Part shown: positions 17,862 through 27,144 of the stretch, one piece after another
Position numbering within the stretch: position 1 is the first letter of the stretch
Layout of the letters: every line of letters begins with the position of its first letter
Assembly (NCBI RefSeq): GCF_000013385.1
Contig: NC_007760.1
Location: 3,074,001-3,138,000, forward strand
DNA: 64,000 nucleotides
From: Anaeromyxobacter dehalogenans 2CP-C
Lineage (GTDB): Bacteria; Myxococcota; Myxococcia; Myxococcales; Anaeromyxobacteraceae
Direction: 5' to 3'
Notes under the pieces: generated by a model
What the model was told of the DNA's origin: nothing
Database searches by the model: none
What the model saw: only the letters and a program-made list of their open reading frames with translations
Made by a program: the position numbers and the translations under genes

Positions 17862-19934
17862 TTACCCGGCCCCGAGCGCGCGGGCCGCGTCCGCGAACGC
17901 GCGCGCCACCAGCGGATCCGGGTCGCCGGCGGCGAGCCGGGCGGCGTCCGGTGCGAGCGCCGGGTCGCCGCGCACCGCCATGCCGCCGGCGGCGGCGCGC
18001 CGCACGTCCCAGCGCGCGCTCCCCGCCGCCTCGCGCAGCAGCCGGGCGCCCTCGGGCCCCGCCAGCCGCGCGGCCGCGGCGACGCCCTCCTTCGCGACCT
18101 CCGGATCCGCGTGCCGCACCGCCGCCGCGACCAGATCGGCCGGCGGCGCGCCCAGGCCCGAGAGCGCGTGCAGCGCTGCCACCACCACCGCGGGCGGGCT
18201 GGCCGGGTCGCGCCCCAGCGCCGCCAGCGCGGGCGCCTGCTCCGCCGCGCCCGCCGCGCCCAGCGCCTCCGCGGCCGCGGCCCGCACCGCCGGCTCCGGG
18301 TCGCCGAGCGCGGCCGCGAGCGCGTCGCGCACCGCGGGCGCCGCGCCGCCCGGCGCCCCCGGGGCCCCCCGCACCACCTCCGCGCAGCCCGCGGCCGCCG
18401 CGGCGCGGACCTGCCAGTCGCCGTCCCGGAGCACCGCCGCGAGCTCGCCGAGCACCGCGCCCGCCGGCGCCGCGCCCCGGCGCCCCAGGGAGGCCAGCGC
18501 GGCCGCCGCGGCGGCGCGACCGGCCGGCGCGGCCCCGCGGAGCCCATCGCAGACCCGGGGCAGGTCCTCCGCCTCGCCCAGCGCGCCCAGGATGCGGTAC
18601 AGCGCCGGCGAGGCGCCCACCGCCGCCCGCGCGCGCGCCACCGCGCGCACGGCCGCCGCGCAGGCGGCGGACTGGAGCCCGATGCGCGCGAGCGCGTTCG
18701 CGGCCATGGCCGCGACGGCCGGGTCGTCGTCGCCGAGCAGCCCCGCCAGCGGCGCCACCGCGCGCGCGTCGCCCAGGCGTCCCAGCGCCGCCACCGCCTC
18801 GGCCTGCAGGAAGCCGCCCGGGTCGCTGGCCTCGCGCACCACGGTCTCCAGCGCGGCCGGGCTGCCCAGGCGCGCCAGCACCGCGAGCGCCGTGAGCCGG
18901 CCCACCGGGCCCTGCCCGCCGAGCGCCTCGGCGAGCGCGGCCCGCAGCTCGGCGCCGGCCGGGAGCCGCTCCAGCGCGTCCTCGACCAGCGGGCGCAGGC
19001 GCTCGTCCTCGGCGGCGCGCAGCAGCGCGCCCACGTGCCGCGCCCCGCCCAGCCACCCGAGCGCCGCGATCGCGCCCAGCGTCGCGAGGGGATCGTCGCC
19101 GCCGATCGCCGCGGCGCACGCGTCCGCCACGCCGGAGTCGCGCGCGCCCACCTCCCCCACCGCTCCGGCGAGCACCGTCAGCGCGCCCGGGGCGTCCCGG
19201 GCCACCTGCAGGCCCACCCCGGCCAGCGCGGCCTGCCGCGCGCCGCGCGCCGGCTCCGCCAGCCCCCGCGCCAGGAGCCGCAGCCCCTCCGGCTCGTCGC
19301 ACGCGCCCAGCGCGCGGTAGGCGGGGCGGCGCAGCGCCGGGTCGGGGAGGATCCCGGCCACCAGGGCCGCCGGCGGGCAGGCCCGCAGATCGCCGAGCGC
19401 CTCCAGCGCCGCGAGCCGCAGCGTCGCGTCGTCGGACGCGAGCGCCGCGGTCAGCGCCCCCGCCGCCTCGGGCCCGCCGAGGCGGCCCAGCGCCTCGGCC
19501 GCCGCGGCGCGCACGTTCGGATCTGCGTCGGCGAGGCGGGCCGCCAGCGCGGGCACCCCGCGGCGATCGCCGATCGCCCCGAGCACCCCCGCCGCCGCCT
19601 GCCGGAGGTCGGCGTCGGGGCCGCCGAGCCGCTCGAGGACCGCGGGCACCGCCGCGCCTCCCAGCCGCTGGAGCGCCGCCGCTGCGGCCTCGCGCGCGCC
19701 CACGGTGGCCCCGCCGCCCAGCGCCTCCAGCAGGCCGGGCAGCGCCGGCGCGGGATCGCGGAGCGCGCCCAGCCGCTCGACGGCGGCGGCGCGGACGCGC
19801 CAGCTCGCGTCCGCGAGCGCGTCCAGCAGCACCGCCAGGTCGGCCGGGGCGGCGGGATCCAGCTCGCCGGTGGCGCGGTAGCGGAGCTCCTCGTCGCCGG
19901 AGCGGGCCCGGCTGCGCGGGTCGGGAGGGGTCAT
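17862..19934 (-). CDS. HEAT-repeat protein of the chemosensory operon
   Basis: A 690-residue protein made almost wholly of tandem HEAT (PBS-lyase-like) repeats of about 30 residues. Examples are WRVRAAAVERLGALRDPA, VRAAAAEALGRLGGPEA and VRAAAAEALGAAGAAEQ. No signal peptide or catalytic domain is seen. HEAT proteins act as scaffolds for protein binding. Sitting between cheW and cheR, with an ATG overlapping the cheW stop (ATGA, 19931-19934), it is probably a structural or adaptor component of this signalling complex. The DNA is internally repetitive and extremely GC-rich, so copy-number change or assembly error is possible. Exact partners cannot be deduced. Confidence 0.9.
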   Translation of the reverse strand: MTPPDPRSRARSGDEELRYRATGELDPAAPADLAVLLDALADASWRVRAAAVERLGALRDPAPALPGLLEALGGGATVGAREAAAAALQRLGGAAVPAVLERLGGPDADLRQAAAGVLGAIGDRRGVPALAARLADADPNVRAAAAEALGRLGGPEAAGALTAALASDDATLRLAALEALGDLRACPPAALVAGILPDPALRRPAYRALGACDEPEGLRLLARGLAEPARGARQAALAGVGLQVARDAPGALTVLAGAVGEVGARDSGVADACAAAIGGDDPLATLGAIAALGWLGGARHVGALLRAAEDERLRPLVEDALERLPAGAELRAALAEALGGQGPVGRLTALAVLARLGSPAALETVVREASDPGGFLQAEAVAALGRLGDARAVAPLAGLLGDDDPAVAAMAANALARIGLQSAACAAAVRAVARARAAVGASPALYRILGALGEAEDLPRVCDGLRGAAPAGRAAAAAALASLGRRGAAPAGAVLGELAAVLRDGDWQVRAAAAAGCAEVVRGAPGAPGGAAPAVRDALAAALGDPEPAVRAAAAEALGAAGAAEQAPALAALGRDPASPPAVVVAALHALSGLGAPPADLVAAAVRHADPEVAKEGVAAAARLAGPEGARLLREAAGSARWDVRRAAAGGMAVRGDPALAPDAARLAAGDPDPLVARAFADAARALGAG

Positions 19935-20470
19935 GCGCGCCTCGAGGCCTCGGCCTGCGCCCGGGCCGCGGCCGCCTCGCCCGGCACCACCGGGTCGAGC
20001 AGGGCCTTCACGTCCAGGAGGAGGCGGAGGCGCGCCGGGGCGCCGCGCCGGCCGCCGGGCCGCCCGTCGCCGCCGCACACGCCCAGGAAGAAGCGGGGGC
20101 CCCCGTCCGCCACCAGCGCCGGGGCCGGCCGGAGCGCGTGGCGCGGGAGGCGCAGCACCTCGCAGACCTCGTCCACCACCAGCCCGATGCGCCGCCGGGC
20201 CACGTTCACCACGAGGAAGCGCGTGCGCCGGGTGGGCGGGCCGATCGGCAGCCCGAAGCGGCGGCGGACGTCCACCACCGGGATCACCTCGCCGCGCAGG
20301 TGGAACACCCCCTCGACGAACGCGGGCGCGCGCGGCACCGGGGTGACGGGCTGCGGGGGGATGATCTCGCGGACCCGCATGATGTCGATGGCGTAGTCCT
20401 CGCCGCCGACGCGGAAGGTGCAGAGCTGGACCCGCGCGCCCTCCGGCGCGGCCGCCTCAGGCGCCCCCAC
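19931..20470 (-). CDS. cheW: CheW-domain coupling protein (short)
   Basis: A 179-residue CheW. The pattern LCTFRVGGEDYAIDIMRVREI, then VEGVFHLRGEVIPVVDVRRRFGL and VNVARRRIGLVVDEVCEVL is the standard two-subdomain CheW fold that links receptors to CheA. A short loop near 125-140 is Gly/Arg-rich. It starts with GTG and overlaps the end of the longer cheW-like gene by 14 bp. Having two CheW-like proteins in one operon suggests different receptor or array contacts. Confidence 0.92.
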   Translation of the reverse strand: MGAPEAAAPEGARVQLCTFRVGGEDYAIDIMRVREIIPPQPVTPVPRAPAFVEGVFHLRGEVIPVVDVRRRFGLPIGPPTRRTRFLVVNVARRRIGLVVDEVCEVLRLPRHALRPAPALVADGGPRFFLGVCGGDGRPGGRRGAPARLRLLLDVKALLDPVVPGEAAAARAQAEASRRA

Positions 20471-21377
20471 CCTGCCCCCCCTCGGCGCGCCGCGGCGGCG
20501 CCAGCGAGCGGCGCACCAGCGCGGCGGGATCGATGACGGTGAACAGCCGGTCGCGCTCGCGCCCGATCCCGAGCAGGCACTCCGCCGCGTCGCCGCCGAT
20601 GCCCTGGGGGCACGGCTCCAGGCTGCCGGCGGGCAGCCGGACCACGCTCGAGATCGCGTCCACCCGGAAGCCGCAGGGCCCGTCGCCCGCGTCCACGATG
20701 ACGAGGCGCCACGCGTCGTCGCCCGCGTCCGGCGCGGCGGGCAGCCCGAGCCGCGCCCGGGGGTCGATCACCGCCACCACCCGGCCGCGCACGGTCACCA
20801 CGCCCAGCACCGGCGCCGGCGCGCGCGGCACCTCGGTGAGCGGCGGGGGGCGCAGCACCTCCTGCACGCGCTCCACCGGGACGGCATACTCCTCGTCCCC
20901 GAGCGCGAACGTGAGGAACTCGTCGAGCCCCACCTGCCCCGGCTCGACCGGCGCCTGCGCGCCGTCCGCGCCCCAGCCCAGGTCCGGCAGCTCCGGCGCC
21001 TCCTCGTCCGCCCGGTAGAAGAACGCGTCGAGCGGATCGCGCGCGGCCGGCGCGGAGGGTGGGCGCGCCTCGGAGGCGGGCGCGGGGGGCGGCGACGCGG
21101 GCGGCGCGGCGGGGCCGGCGACGCGCGCCGGGGGGAGCGCGGAGGGGTCGATGGGGACGGGGGGCGGCTCGCCCGGGCGCCAGGTGGTGAAGCGCGCCGG
21201 GTCCGGCTCGGGCATGGTCTGGAGGCGCCCGGCGAGCGCGGCCGCGGCGGCGGGCGCGGCCCCGGGCACCGCCTCCGCAACCGGCTCGGGCGCGGGTCCG
21301 GCGACAGAGGGCGGCCGGGCCGCGGCGCGCGCGGCGGCCCGCTCCCTCGCCTTCTTCCGGATCTCCAGGAAGTCCAT
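20457..21377 (-). CDS. CheW-domain protein with a long Ala/Pro-rich N-terminus
   Basis: A 306-residue protein. The N-terminus MDFLEIRKKARERAAARAAA is a charged helix, followed by about 100 low-complexity Ala/Pro residues. A CheW domain runs from about residue 150 to the end (LTFALGDEEYAVPVERVQEVL, LGVVTVRGRVVAVIDPRARL, GFRVDAISSVVRLP). The extension is not found in canonical CheW and could be a tether or a second interaction surface. It lies between the ExeA-like ATPase (15 bp gap) and the short cheW (14 bp overlap). Confidence 0.9.
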   Translation of the reverse strand: MDFLEIRKKARERAAARAAARPPSVAGPAPEPVAEAVPGAAPAAAAALAGRLQTMPEPDPARFTTWRPGEPPPVPIDPSALPPARVAGPAAPPASPPPAPASEARPPSAPAARDPLDAFFYRADEEAPELPDLGWGADGAQAPVEPGQVGLDEFLTFALGDEEYAVPVERVQEVLRPPPLTEVPRAPAPVLGVVTVRGRVVAVIDPRARLGLPAAPDAGDDAWRLVIVDAGDGPCGFRVDAISSVVRLPAGSLEPCPQGIGGDAAECLLGIGRERDRLFTVIDPAALVRRSLAPPRRAEGGQGGGA

Positions 21378-21391
21378 CGCCGGGGGGCACT

Positions 21392-22216
21392 CTACCCCGG
21401 CCGTCCTGGCGTTCCCAGATAGGCGGCGATATCGGCCGCGGCCGCCTCGACCACCTCGGCGCCGATCGTCTCCACCTCGCGCGCGAACCCCTCCAGCAGC
21501 GCGCTCGCCGCGACCTGGTTCACCCGGCGCGGCAGGCCGCCGCTCAGCCGGTGGACCGCCGCCACCGCGGCCGGCTCGAACAGCGGGTCGGTCCGGCCGG
21601 CCACCGCGAGCCGGTGCTCCAGGTACCGGCCGGTCTCGGGCGCGTCGAGCGCGCCGAGGTGGTAGGCCACCCCGACCCGCTGCAGGAACGCCTCGCCTCC
21701 CCGGGCGCGCAGCCGGTCGCGCAGCTCCGGCTGCCCCACCAGCACCAGGCCCACCAGCGCCCGGTCGTCGGCGCACAGGTTGGTGAGGAGCCGCAGCTCG
21801 TCGAAGGCGGCGCGGGCGGAGAGGAGCTGCGCCTCGTCCACCACCACCACCGCGAACCGGCCGTCGGCGTCGAGCCGCGCCACGTGCTCGGCGAGCGCCG
21901 AGAACGCGTCCGCCTTCCGCCGCGCCGGCGGGAGCCCGAAGCCCTCGGCGATCGCGCCGAGGAGCTGCGCGGCCGGGAGCGCCGGGTGGACCACGAAGCT
22001 GAAGCGGCAGCGGTCCGCGAACGCGTCCACCAGCGCGCGCGACAGCGTCGTCTTGCCCGCGCCCACCTCGCCGGTGAGCACCGCCAGCTCGCGCTCCTCC
22101 AGCGCGTGCGAGAGCCGCGCGAGCGCCTCGGCGTGCTGGCGCGAGGGGAACAGGAACGCCGGATCGGGCGTCTTGGAGAACGGCTTGCGGGCGAGGCGGA
22201 AGTGCTCGAGGTACAT
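21392..22216 (-). CDS. ExeA/GspA-like AAA ATPase
   Basis: A 274-residue P-loop ATPase. The start MYLEHFRLARKPFSKTPDPAFL is the hallmark of the ExeA/GspA/TniB-like group. Walker A is GEVGAGKTT (about 49-57) and Walker B VVVVDEAQ (about 123-130). A sensor-like LVGQPELRDRL and a C-terminal GGLPRRVNQVA follow, as in the family. ExeA helps assemble the type II secretin through peptidoglycan, but this protein has no peptidoglycan-binding domain or membrane segment and sits inside a che operon, 4 bp after cheA. A role in positioning or assembling the array is possible, though that is inference only. Confidence 0.88.
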   Translation of the reverse strand: MYLEHFRLARKPFSKTPDPAFLFPSRQHAEALARLSHALEERELAVLTGEVGAGKTTLSRALVDAFADRCRFSFVVHPALPAAQLLGAIAEGFGLPPARRKADAFSALAEHVARLDADGRFAVVVVDEAQLLSARAAFDELRLLTNLCADDRALVGLVLVGQPELRDRLRARGGEAFLQRVGVAYHLGALDAPETGRYLEHRLAVAGRTDPLFEPAAVAAVHRLSGGLPRRVNQVAASALLEGFAREVETIGAEVVEAAAADIAAYLGTPGRPG

Positions 22217-22220
22217 CCGG

Positions 22221-24284
22221 CTAGCCCGCCGCCTCGCGGGGCTCCCCCGACACCACGTCCTCGATGATGGCGCCGACGTCCAGCACCAGCACGGTGCGGC
22301 GGCTGCCCAGGTCGGTCGCGCCGGCGATGCCGCGCACGCCCTGCAGCACCGCGCCGAGCGGCTTCACCACCACGTCCTGCTGCCCGACCACCGCGTCCAC
22401 CGCCACCCCCAGCCGCTCCTGCGCCAGCCCCACCACCACCACGAACAGCCGCTCCGGCGCGCCCGCGCCGGGCAGGCCGAAGAAGCTGGAGAGGCGCACC
22501 AGCGGCAGCGTCGCGCCGCGGACGGTGACCACCTCGCGGGTGGAGAGCGTGCGCACGTCGGCGGCGCGGACCTCCAGGATCTCGAGCACGCTGTTGAGCG
22601 GCACCGCGTAGGTCCGGCCCGCCACCCACACCACCAGCGCGCGCACGATGGCGAGCGTCACCGGCAGGGTGATCTCGAAGCGCGTGCCGCGCCCGCGCTC
22701 CGTGTGCAGGTCGATGATCCCGGACAGCGCGGCGACGTTGCTCTTCACCACGTCCATGCCCACGCCGCGGCCGGAGAGGCTGGTGACCTGGCGCGCGGTC
22801 GAGAACCCGGGCACGAAGATGAGGTTCATGAGCTCGCGGCGGGACAGCGCGCCGACGTCGCCGGCGGCCGCCAGCCCGCGCTGGACCGCCACCTCCCGGA
22901 TGCGGTCCTCGTCGATGCCGGCGCCGTCGTCCTCCACCACGATCCGCACCTTGTTGCCCTGCTGCGAGGCCTCCAGCCGCACCGTGCCGAGCGGCGGCTT
23001 CCCGGCGCGGGCGCGCCGCTCGGGCGCCTCGATGCCGTGGTCGATGGCGTTGCGGATGAGGTGCATGAGCGGGTCGGAGAGGTCCTCGACGATGAGCTTG
23101 TCGAGCTCGACCTCGCCGCCCGAGACCCGCAGGTCGATGTCCTTGCCGATCTCGCGCGCCAGCTTGCGCACCATCCGCGAGAGCTTGTCGAACACCTGCT
23201 CCAGCGGGACCATGCGCACCTCGAGGATGCCGGCCTGCAGCTCCTCCAGGCGCCGCTCCAGGGTGCGGTTGGTGCGCTGCAGCTCCGCCGCGACGGCCGG
23301 ATCGCGCCCGTCGGCGCGGAGCTGCTCGGCGAGCGCGACCAGGCTCGTCTTGACCAGCACCAGCTCGCCCACGGCGGTCATGAGCCGGTCGAGCTTGTGG
23401 ATGTCCACGCGCACCGCCTGCGAGGCGGAGCGCAGCGACGCGGCCTCGTCGCCGGGCGGCTCGGGCGCCGGGGAGAGCGCGGCGGCGCCGGCCGGGCGCC
23501 GGGGCGGCTCGGCGCGCGCGGCGGCGGGCGGCGCCTCCACGCGCGGCACCACCTCGACCGCGGCGGCCGGCCCCGCCTCGCGGCGGATCGCGTCGAGCGG
23601 CTCCTTCGAGGCGAACAGCAGCTCGAAGGCGATGGACTGCGGGTCGCGGACGTCCGACGACGGGAGCGTCGAGACCACCTCGCCGAGCCGCTTCAGCCGG
23701 CCGCTCAGCGCCGCCAGGTCGCGGTCGAACCCGTCCAGCTCGAAGCTCACCTTCACCCGGTGCAGCGCCAGCCCCTTGGCGAGGTTGGCGCGCAGCCGGT
23801 GCTCCTCGTACTCGGTGAGGATGTCCCGGACCTCGGGGCCCAGCGCCACGGTGGCGAGGGGGTCGGCGGCGCGGGCCGGCGGCGGCGCCTCGCCCGCCCG
23901 GAGCCGGTCGGTGAGCCGGGCCGCCGCGTCGGTGCTCGCCGGCGGCGCGCCCGCGGCCTCCTCCGCCACGATGCGGGAGAGCACCTCCGGCGCCTCGAGC
24001 AGCAGGTCGACCGCGGCGCGATCCAGCCCGCGCCGGCCCAGCCGCACCTCGTCGAGCAGGTCCTCCAGCGCGTGCGCCAGCCGCGTCAGGCGCTCCACGC
24101 CGAACATGGAGGACAGGCCCTTCAGCGTGTGGGCGGCGCGGAAGACGCCGTTCAGGAGGTCCGGGTCCGGATCCTCGTGCCCGCCCGCCTCGAGCCGCAT
24201 GAGGCCGTGGCCGAGCGCGTCGATGGTCTCCTGGGCCTCGGAGACGAACTCGGCGAGCGCCTTCTGGGATCGGTCGGCCGGCAT
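22221..24284 (-). CDS. cheA: chemotaxis histidine kinase CheA
   Basis: A 687-residue CheA. An N-terminal HPt domain carries the phosphorylated His52 in AAHTLKGLSSMFG. A short region follows with no clear CheY-binding P2 domain. The dimerisation domain is near 300-365. The HATPase domain has HLIRNAIDHGIE, DDGAGID and SGRGVGMDVVKSNV. A CheW-like domain covers the last 140 residues. There is no C-terminal receiver, unlike FrzE-type kinases. It phosphorylates CheY and CheB encoded downstream. It is the first gene of the chemosensory part of the long minus-strand run, 32 bp after the M17-N gene. Confidence 0.96.
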   Translation of the reverse strand: MPADRSQKALAEFVSEAQETIDALGHGLMRLEAGGHEDPDPDLLNGVFRAAHTLKGLSSMFGVERLTRLAHALEDLLDEVRLGRRGLDRAAVDLLLEAPEVLSRIVAEEAAGAPPASTDAAARLTDRLRAGEAPPPARAADPLATVALGPEVRDILTEYEEHRLRANLAKGLALHRVKVSFELDGFDRDLAALSGRLKRLGEVVSTLPSSDVRDPQSIAFELLFASKEPLDAIRREAGPAAAVEVVPRVEAPPAAARAEPPRRPAGAAALSPAPEPPGDEAASLRSASQAVRVDIHKLDRLMTAVGELVLVKTSLVALAEQLRADGRDPAVAAELQRTNRTLERRLEELQAGILEVRMVPLEQVFDKLSRMVRKLAREIGKDIDLRVSGGEVELDKLIVEDLSDPLMHLIRNAIDHGIEAPERRARAGKPPLGTVRLEASQQGNKVRIVVEDDGAGIDEDRIREVAVQRGLAAAGDVGALSRRELMNLIFVPGFSTARQVTSLSGRGVGMDVVKSNVAALSGIIDLHTERGRGTRFEITLPVTLAIVRALVVWVAGRTYAVPLNSVLEILEVRAADVRTLSTREVVTVRGATLPLVRLSSFFGLPGAGAPERLFVVVVGLAQERLGVAVDAVVGQQDVVVKPLGAVLQGVRGIAGATDLGSRRTVLVLDVGAIIEDVVSGEPREAAG

Positions 24285-24316
24285 GGGCGGCGCGGAGGCG
24301 CGCCCCCGCGGCCGGG

Positions 24317-24895
24317 TCAGCGTACCACGCCGCCGACGTGCGGCAAGGCGCGGCCCCGGGACGGCATCTCCACGCGCGACGGGGGCGCCACCACCTCCAC
24401 GTCCAGCCCCATGGCGTTGCGGGCGGCGGTCAGGTCGCGCTGCAGCGCGCGCGGGTCGCCCAGCAGCACCTGCCGGCGCACCGGCCGGAGCGTGCTGGCC
24501 TCGAGCCAGAGGCGCGCCGCCAGCCCCGCCTCGCCGGCGAACGGCGGGAAGGACGAGGCGAACGCCTCGCTCCCGGCGCGGGCCATGGCGGTGCAGGCGC
24601 GGCGGGCGGCGCCCAGGAACGCGTCGGGCGCGAGCGGCACCGCGGGCAGGCCGAAGCAGAACACGCGCGCCGGGCGGATGCGGCCGCCGGACGGGACGAG
24701 CAGCGCCTCCTCCGGCGCCGCCTCGAACAGCCCGCCGCGGATCACGCGCGAGACCGCGCCGCACATCCGCCAGTCCACGAAGCCGGCCAGGCCCTGCAGC
24801 GGCCGCTCCGGCCCGACGAAGACGCACAGCGCGTCCACGTCGAGCGCGTCGATGGCCTGCAGCCCCAGCTCCGCCACCTCGATCTTGAGCGTCAC
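24317..24895 (-). CDS. stand-alone leucyl aminopeptidase N-terminal (M17-N) domain protein
   Basis: A 192-residue protein. It resembles the N-terminal macro-like domain of M17 leucyl aminopeptidases (DALCVFVGPERPLQGLAGFVDW, AVSRVIRGGLFEA, LLVPSGGRIRPARVFCFGLP), but the catalytic metallopeptidase domain is missing. It cannot be an aminopeptidase by itself; the fold may bind a nucleotide-like ligand or a partner. Its end shows no sign of recent truncation. It lies between nusB (10 bp gap) and cheA (32 bp gap) in the same orientation. The family call is by eye. Confidence 0.7.
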   Translation of the reverse strand: MTLKIEVAELGLQAIDALDVDALCVFVGPERPLQGLAGFVDWRMCGAVSRVIRGGLFEAAPEEALLVPSGGRIRPARVFCFGLPAVPLAPDAFLGAARRACTAMARAGSEAFASSFPPFAGEAGLAARLWLEASTLRPVRRQVLLGDPRALQRDLTAARNAMGLDVEVVAPPSRVEMPSRGRALPHVGGVVR

Positions 24896-24905
24896 GCCTC
24901 GCCCC

Positions 24906-25340
24906 TCACCGCTCGCCGCGGCGCGCCGGCGGCAGGCCGCTCGCCACCTTGTCGAGGACGCCGTTCACGAACGCGCCCGAGCTCTCCGACCCGTACTTCT
25001 TCCCCAGCTCGATGGCCTCGTTGATGACCACCTTAACCGGCACGTCGGTGCGCAGCAGCTCGAACACCGCCAGCCGCAGCACGTTCCGGTCCACCTTGGC
25101 CATGCGGTCGAGCCGCCAGTTGGTGGAGACCGCCTCGATGGCCTCGTCCACCGCGCGCCGGTGCTGGGCCACGCCGCGCACCAGCCCCTCGGCCAGGTCC
25201 ATCACCTCGCGCTCGACCGGCTCGAAGCTCTTCCAGAAGCGGGAGAGCGCGTCGTCGATGCCCTCGGCCGCCACGTCGATCTGGTAGAGCGCCTGGAGCG
25301 CGCGCTCGCGGGCCCTGGTCCGCCGCGACGTCACCGTCAC
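24906..25340 (-). CDS. nusB: transcription antitermination factor NusB
   Basis: A 144-residue NusB that binds boxA RNA with S10 in rRNA antitermination. It shows [18 protein letters not shown] at the start, then the helical core [22 protein letters not shown] and the C-terminal [21 protein letters not shown]-type signature ending in NGVLDKVA. The GTG start at 25340 overlaps the ribH stop (GTGA), the usual ribH-nusB arrangement. Confidence 0.96.
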
Positions 25341-25825
25341 TCCGCCTTCCGCGCAGGGGCGCGCGCGATCGCGCGCAGCACGTTGGCCTGCTCCACCGCC
25401 GCGGCCGCGGCCTCGGCGCCCTTGTTGCCCGCCTTGACGCCGGCGCGCTCCAGGGCCTGCTCCATGCTGTCGCAGGTGAGCACGCCCATCGCGACCGCGC
25501 AGCCCGCCTCCATGGCGACGTGGGCCACGCCCTTCGTCACCTCGGCCGACACGTACTCGAAGTGCGGCGTGCCGCCCCGGATCACCGCGCCGAGCGCGAC
25601 CACCGCGTCGTAGCGGCCGGTGGCCACCACCCGGCGGAGCACCGCGGGCAGCTCGAACGTGCCCGGGCACCGGAACACGTCCACGTCGCCGTCGGCGACG
25701 CCGTGCCGCCGGAGCGCGTCGGCCGCGCCCACCAGGAGCTGCTCGGTGACGAGCGAGTTGAAGCGCGCCACCACCAGCGCGGCCTTGAGGCCGGTGCCGA
25801 CCAGCGAGCCTTCGTAGACGTTCAT
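25337..25825 (-). CDS. ribH: 6,7-dimethyl-8-ribityllumazine synthase
   Basis: A 162-residue lumazine synthase, which condenses the pyrimidine intermediate with dihydroxybutanone phosphate in the second-last step of riboflavin synthesis. Motifs: [44 protein letters not shown] with the catalytic His, [16 protein letters not shown] and [16 protein letters not shown]. The ATG overlaps the ribBA stop by four bases, so stoichiometry is likely coordinated. Confidence 0.97.
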   Translation of the reverse strand: MNVYEGSLVGTGLKAALVVARFNSLVTEQLLVGAADALRRHGVADGDVDVFRCPGTFELPAVLRRVVATGRYDAVVALGAVIRGGTPHFEYVSAEVTKGVAHVAMEAGCAVAMGVLTCDSMEQALERAGVKAGNKGAEAAAAAVEQANVLRAIARAPARKAE

Positions 25826-27144
25826 CGCCTTCCCTTTCCCTTCCTGGACGGGGCCGGGCGCCGCCGCTTGGCGGCCCGCGCCGGGGCCGCCGGCGCGCGC
25901 GCCACCGCCGCCGCGACCGGCGCCAGCGTGAGCAGGTGGCCCATCTTGTCCCGCTTGGTGATGAGGTACGCGCGGTTCCGGCGCGTCGCCGGCATCTCGA
26001 TCGGCACCCGCTCCACCACCTCGAGGCCGTAGCCCTCGAGCCCGATGATCTTCTTCGGGTTGTTGGTGAGGAGCCGCATCTTGCGCACGCCCAGGTCGCG
26101 GAGGATCTGGGCGCCGATGCCGTAGTCCCTCAGGTCCGGCTTGAAGCCGAGGCGCACGTTCGCCTCGGCGGTGTCGTAGCCCTCGTCCTGCAGGTTGTAC
26201 GCCTTCAGCTTGTTCGCCAGGCCGATGCCCCTGCCCTCCTGGTCGAGGTAGAGCAGGACGCCCTTGCCGGCGCGGTCGATCTGGTCCAGCGCGGCGTGGA
26301 GCTGCGGGCCGCAGTCGCACCGCTCGCTGCCGAAGACGTCGCCGGTGAGGCACTTCGAGTGGACCCGGACCAGCACCGCCTCGTTCGACCGCCACTTGCC
26401 CTTCACCAGCGCCACGTGCTGGTGCCGGTCCACGTCGTTCTCGTACGCGACCGCGCGGTACTCGCCGTGCTCGGTGGGCAGCGGCGCCTCCGCGGCGCGC
26501 CGCACCAGCGTGTCCTTCATCATCCGGTACGAGATGAGATCGGCGACCGAGACGATGGGCAGGTCGTGCGCCCGGGAGAGCTTCTCCAGCTCGGGCATGC
26601 GCGCCATGGTGCCGTCGTCGTTCATCACCTCGCAGATCACGCCGGCCGGCTTCAGGCCGGCGAGGCGGGCGAGGTCCACCGACCCCTCGGTCTGGCCGGC
26701 GCGCACCAGCACGCCGCCCTTCCGCGCGCGGAGCGGGAACACGTGGCCCGGCCGCGCCAGGTCCTCGGGGCGGCAGCCGTCGGCGACCGCGGTGAGGATG
26801 GTGTGGGCGCGGTCCTTCGCGCTGATGCCGGTGCTGACGCCCTGGCGCGCCTCGATCGACACGGTGAACGCGGTGCCGAAGCCGGAGGTGTTCGCCGTCT
26901 CGTCCACCATGAGCGGGAGGCGCAGCTGCCGCACCTTCTCCTCGGTGAGCGACAGGCACACCAGGCCGCGCCCGTAGCGGGCCATGAAGTTCACCGCCGC
27001 CGGCGTGACCTTCTCCGCGGCGAGGCACAGGTCGCCCTCGTTCTCGCGGTCCTCGTCGTCCGTCAGGATCACCATCTTGCCGGCGCGGAGGTAGGCGATG
27101 GCCTTCTCCACCCGGTCCACGGCGTGCTGCGCGTGCTCCGTCAC
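25822..27144 (-). CDS. ribBA: bifunctional 3,4-dihydroxy-2-butanone-4-phosphate synthase / GTP cyclohydrolase II
   Basis: A 440-residue RibBA. The N-terminal DHBP synthase half has the acidic loop [28 protein letters not shown] and [10 protein letters not shown]. The C-terminal GTP cyclohydrolase II half has [21 protein letters not shown] with the three zinc cysteines, [12 protein letters not shown] and [10 protein letters not shown]. Both active sites look intact. The tail is Ala/Arg/Lys-rich and unconserved. The GTG start overlaps the ribE stop; the end overlaps the ribH ATG. Confidence 0.97.
   Translation of the reverse strand: MTEHAQHAVDRVEKAIAYLRAGKMVILTDDEDRENEGDLCLAAEKVTPAAVNFMARYGRGLVCLSLTEEKVRQLRLPLMVDETANTSGFGTAFTVSIEARQGVSTGISAKDRAHTILTAVADGCRPEDLARPGHVFPLRARKGGVLVRAGQTEGSVDLARLAGLKPAGVICEVMNDDGTMARMPELEKLSRAHDLPIVSVADLISYRMMKDTLVRRAAEAPLPTEHGEYRAVAYENDVDRHQHVALVKGKWRSNEAVLVRVHSKCLTGDVFGSERCDCGPQLHAALDQIDRAGKGVLLYLDQEGRGIGLANKLKAYNLQDEGYDTAEANVRLGFKPDLRDYGIGAQILRDLGVRKMRLLTNNPKKIIGLEGYGLEVVERVPIEMPATRRNRAYLITKRDKMGHLLTLAPVAAAVARAPAAPARAAKRRRPAPSRKGKGRR

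Noticed and set aside
17862-19934. CRISPR or DNA-level tandem repeat in the HEAT-repeat gene
   Set aside because: The periodic pattern is at the protein level with much DNA variation; there are no constant repeats with unique spacers.
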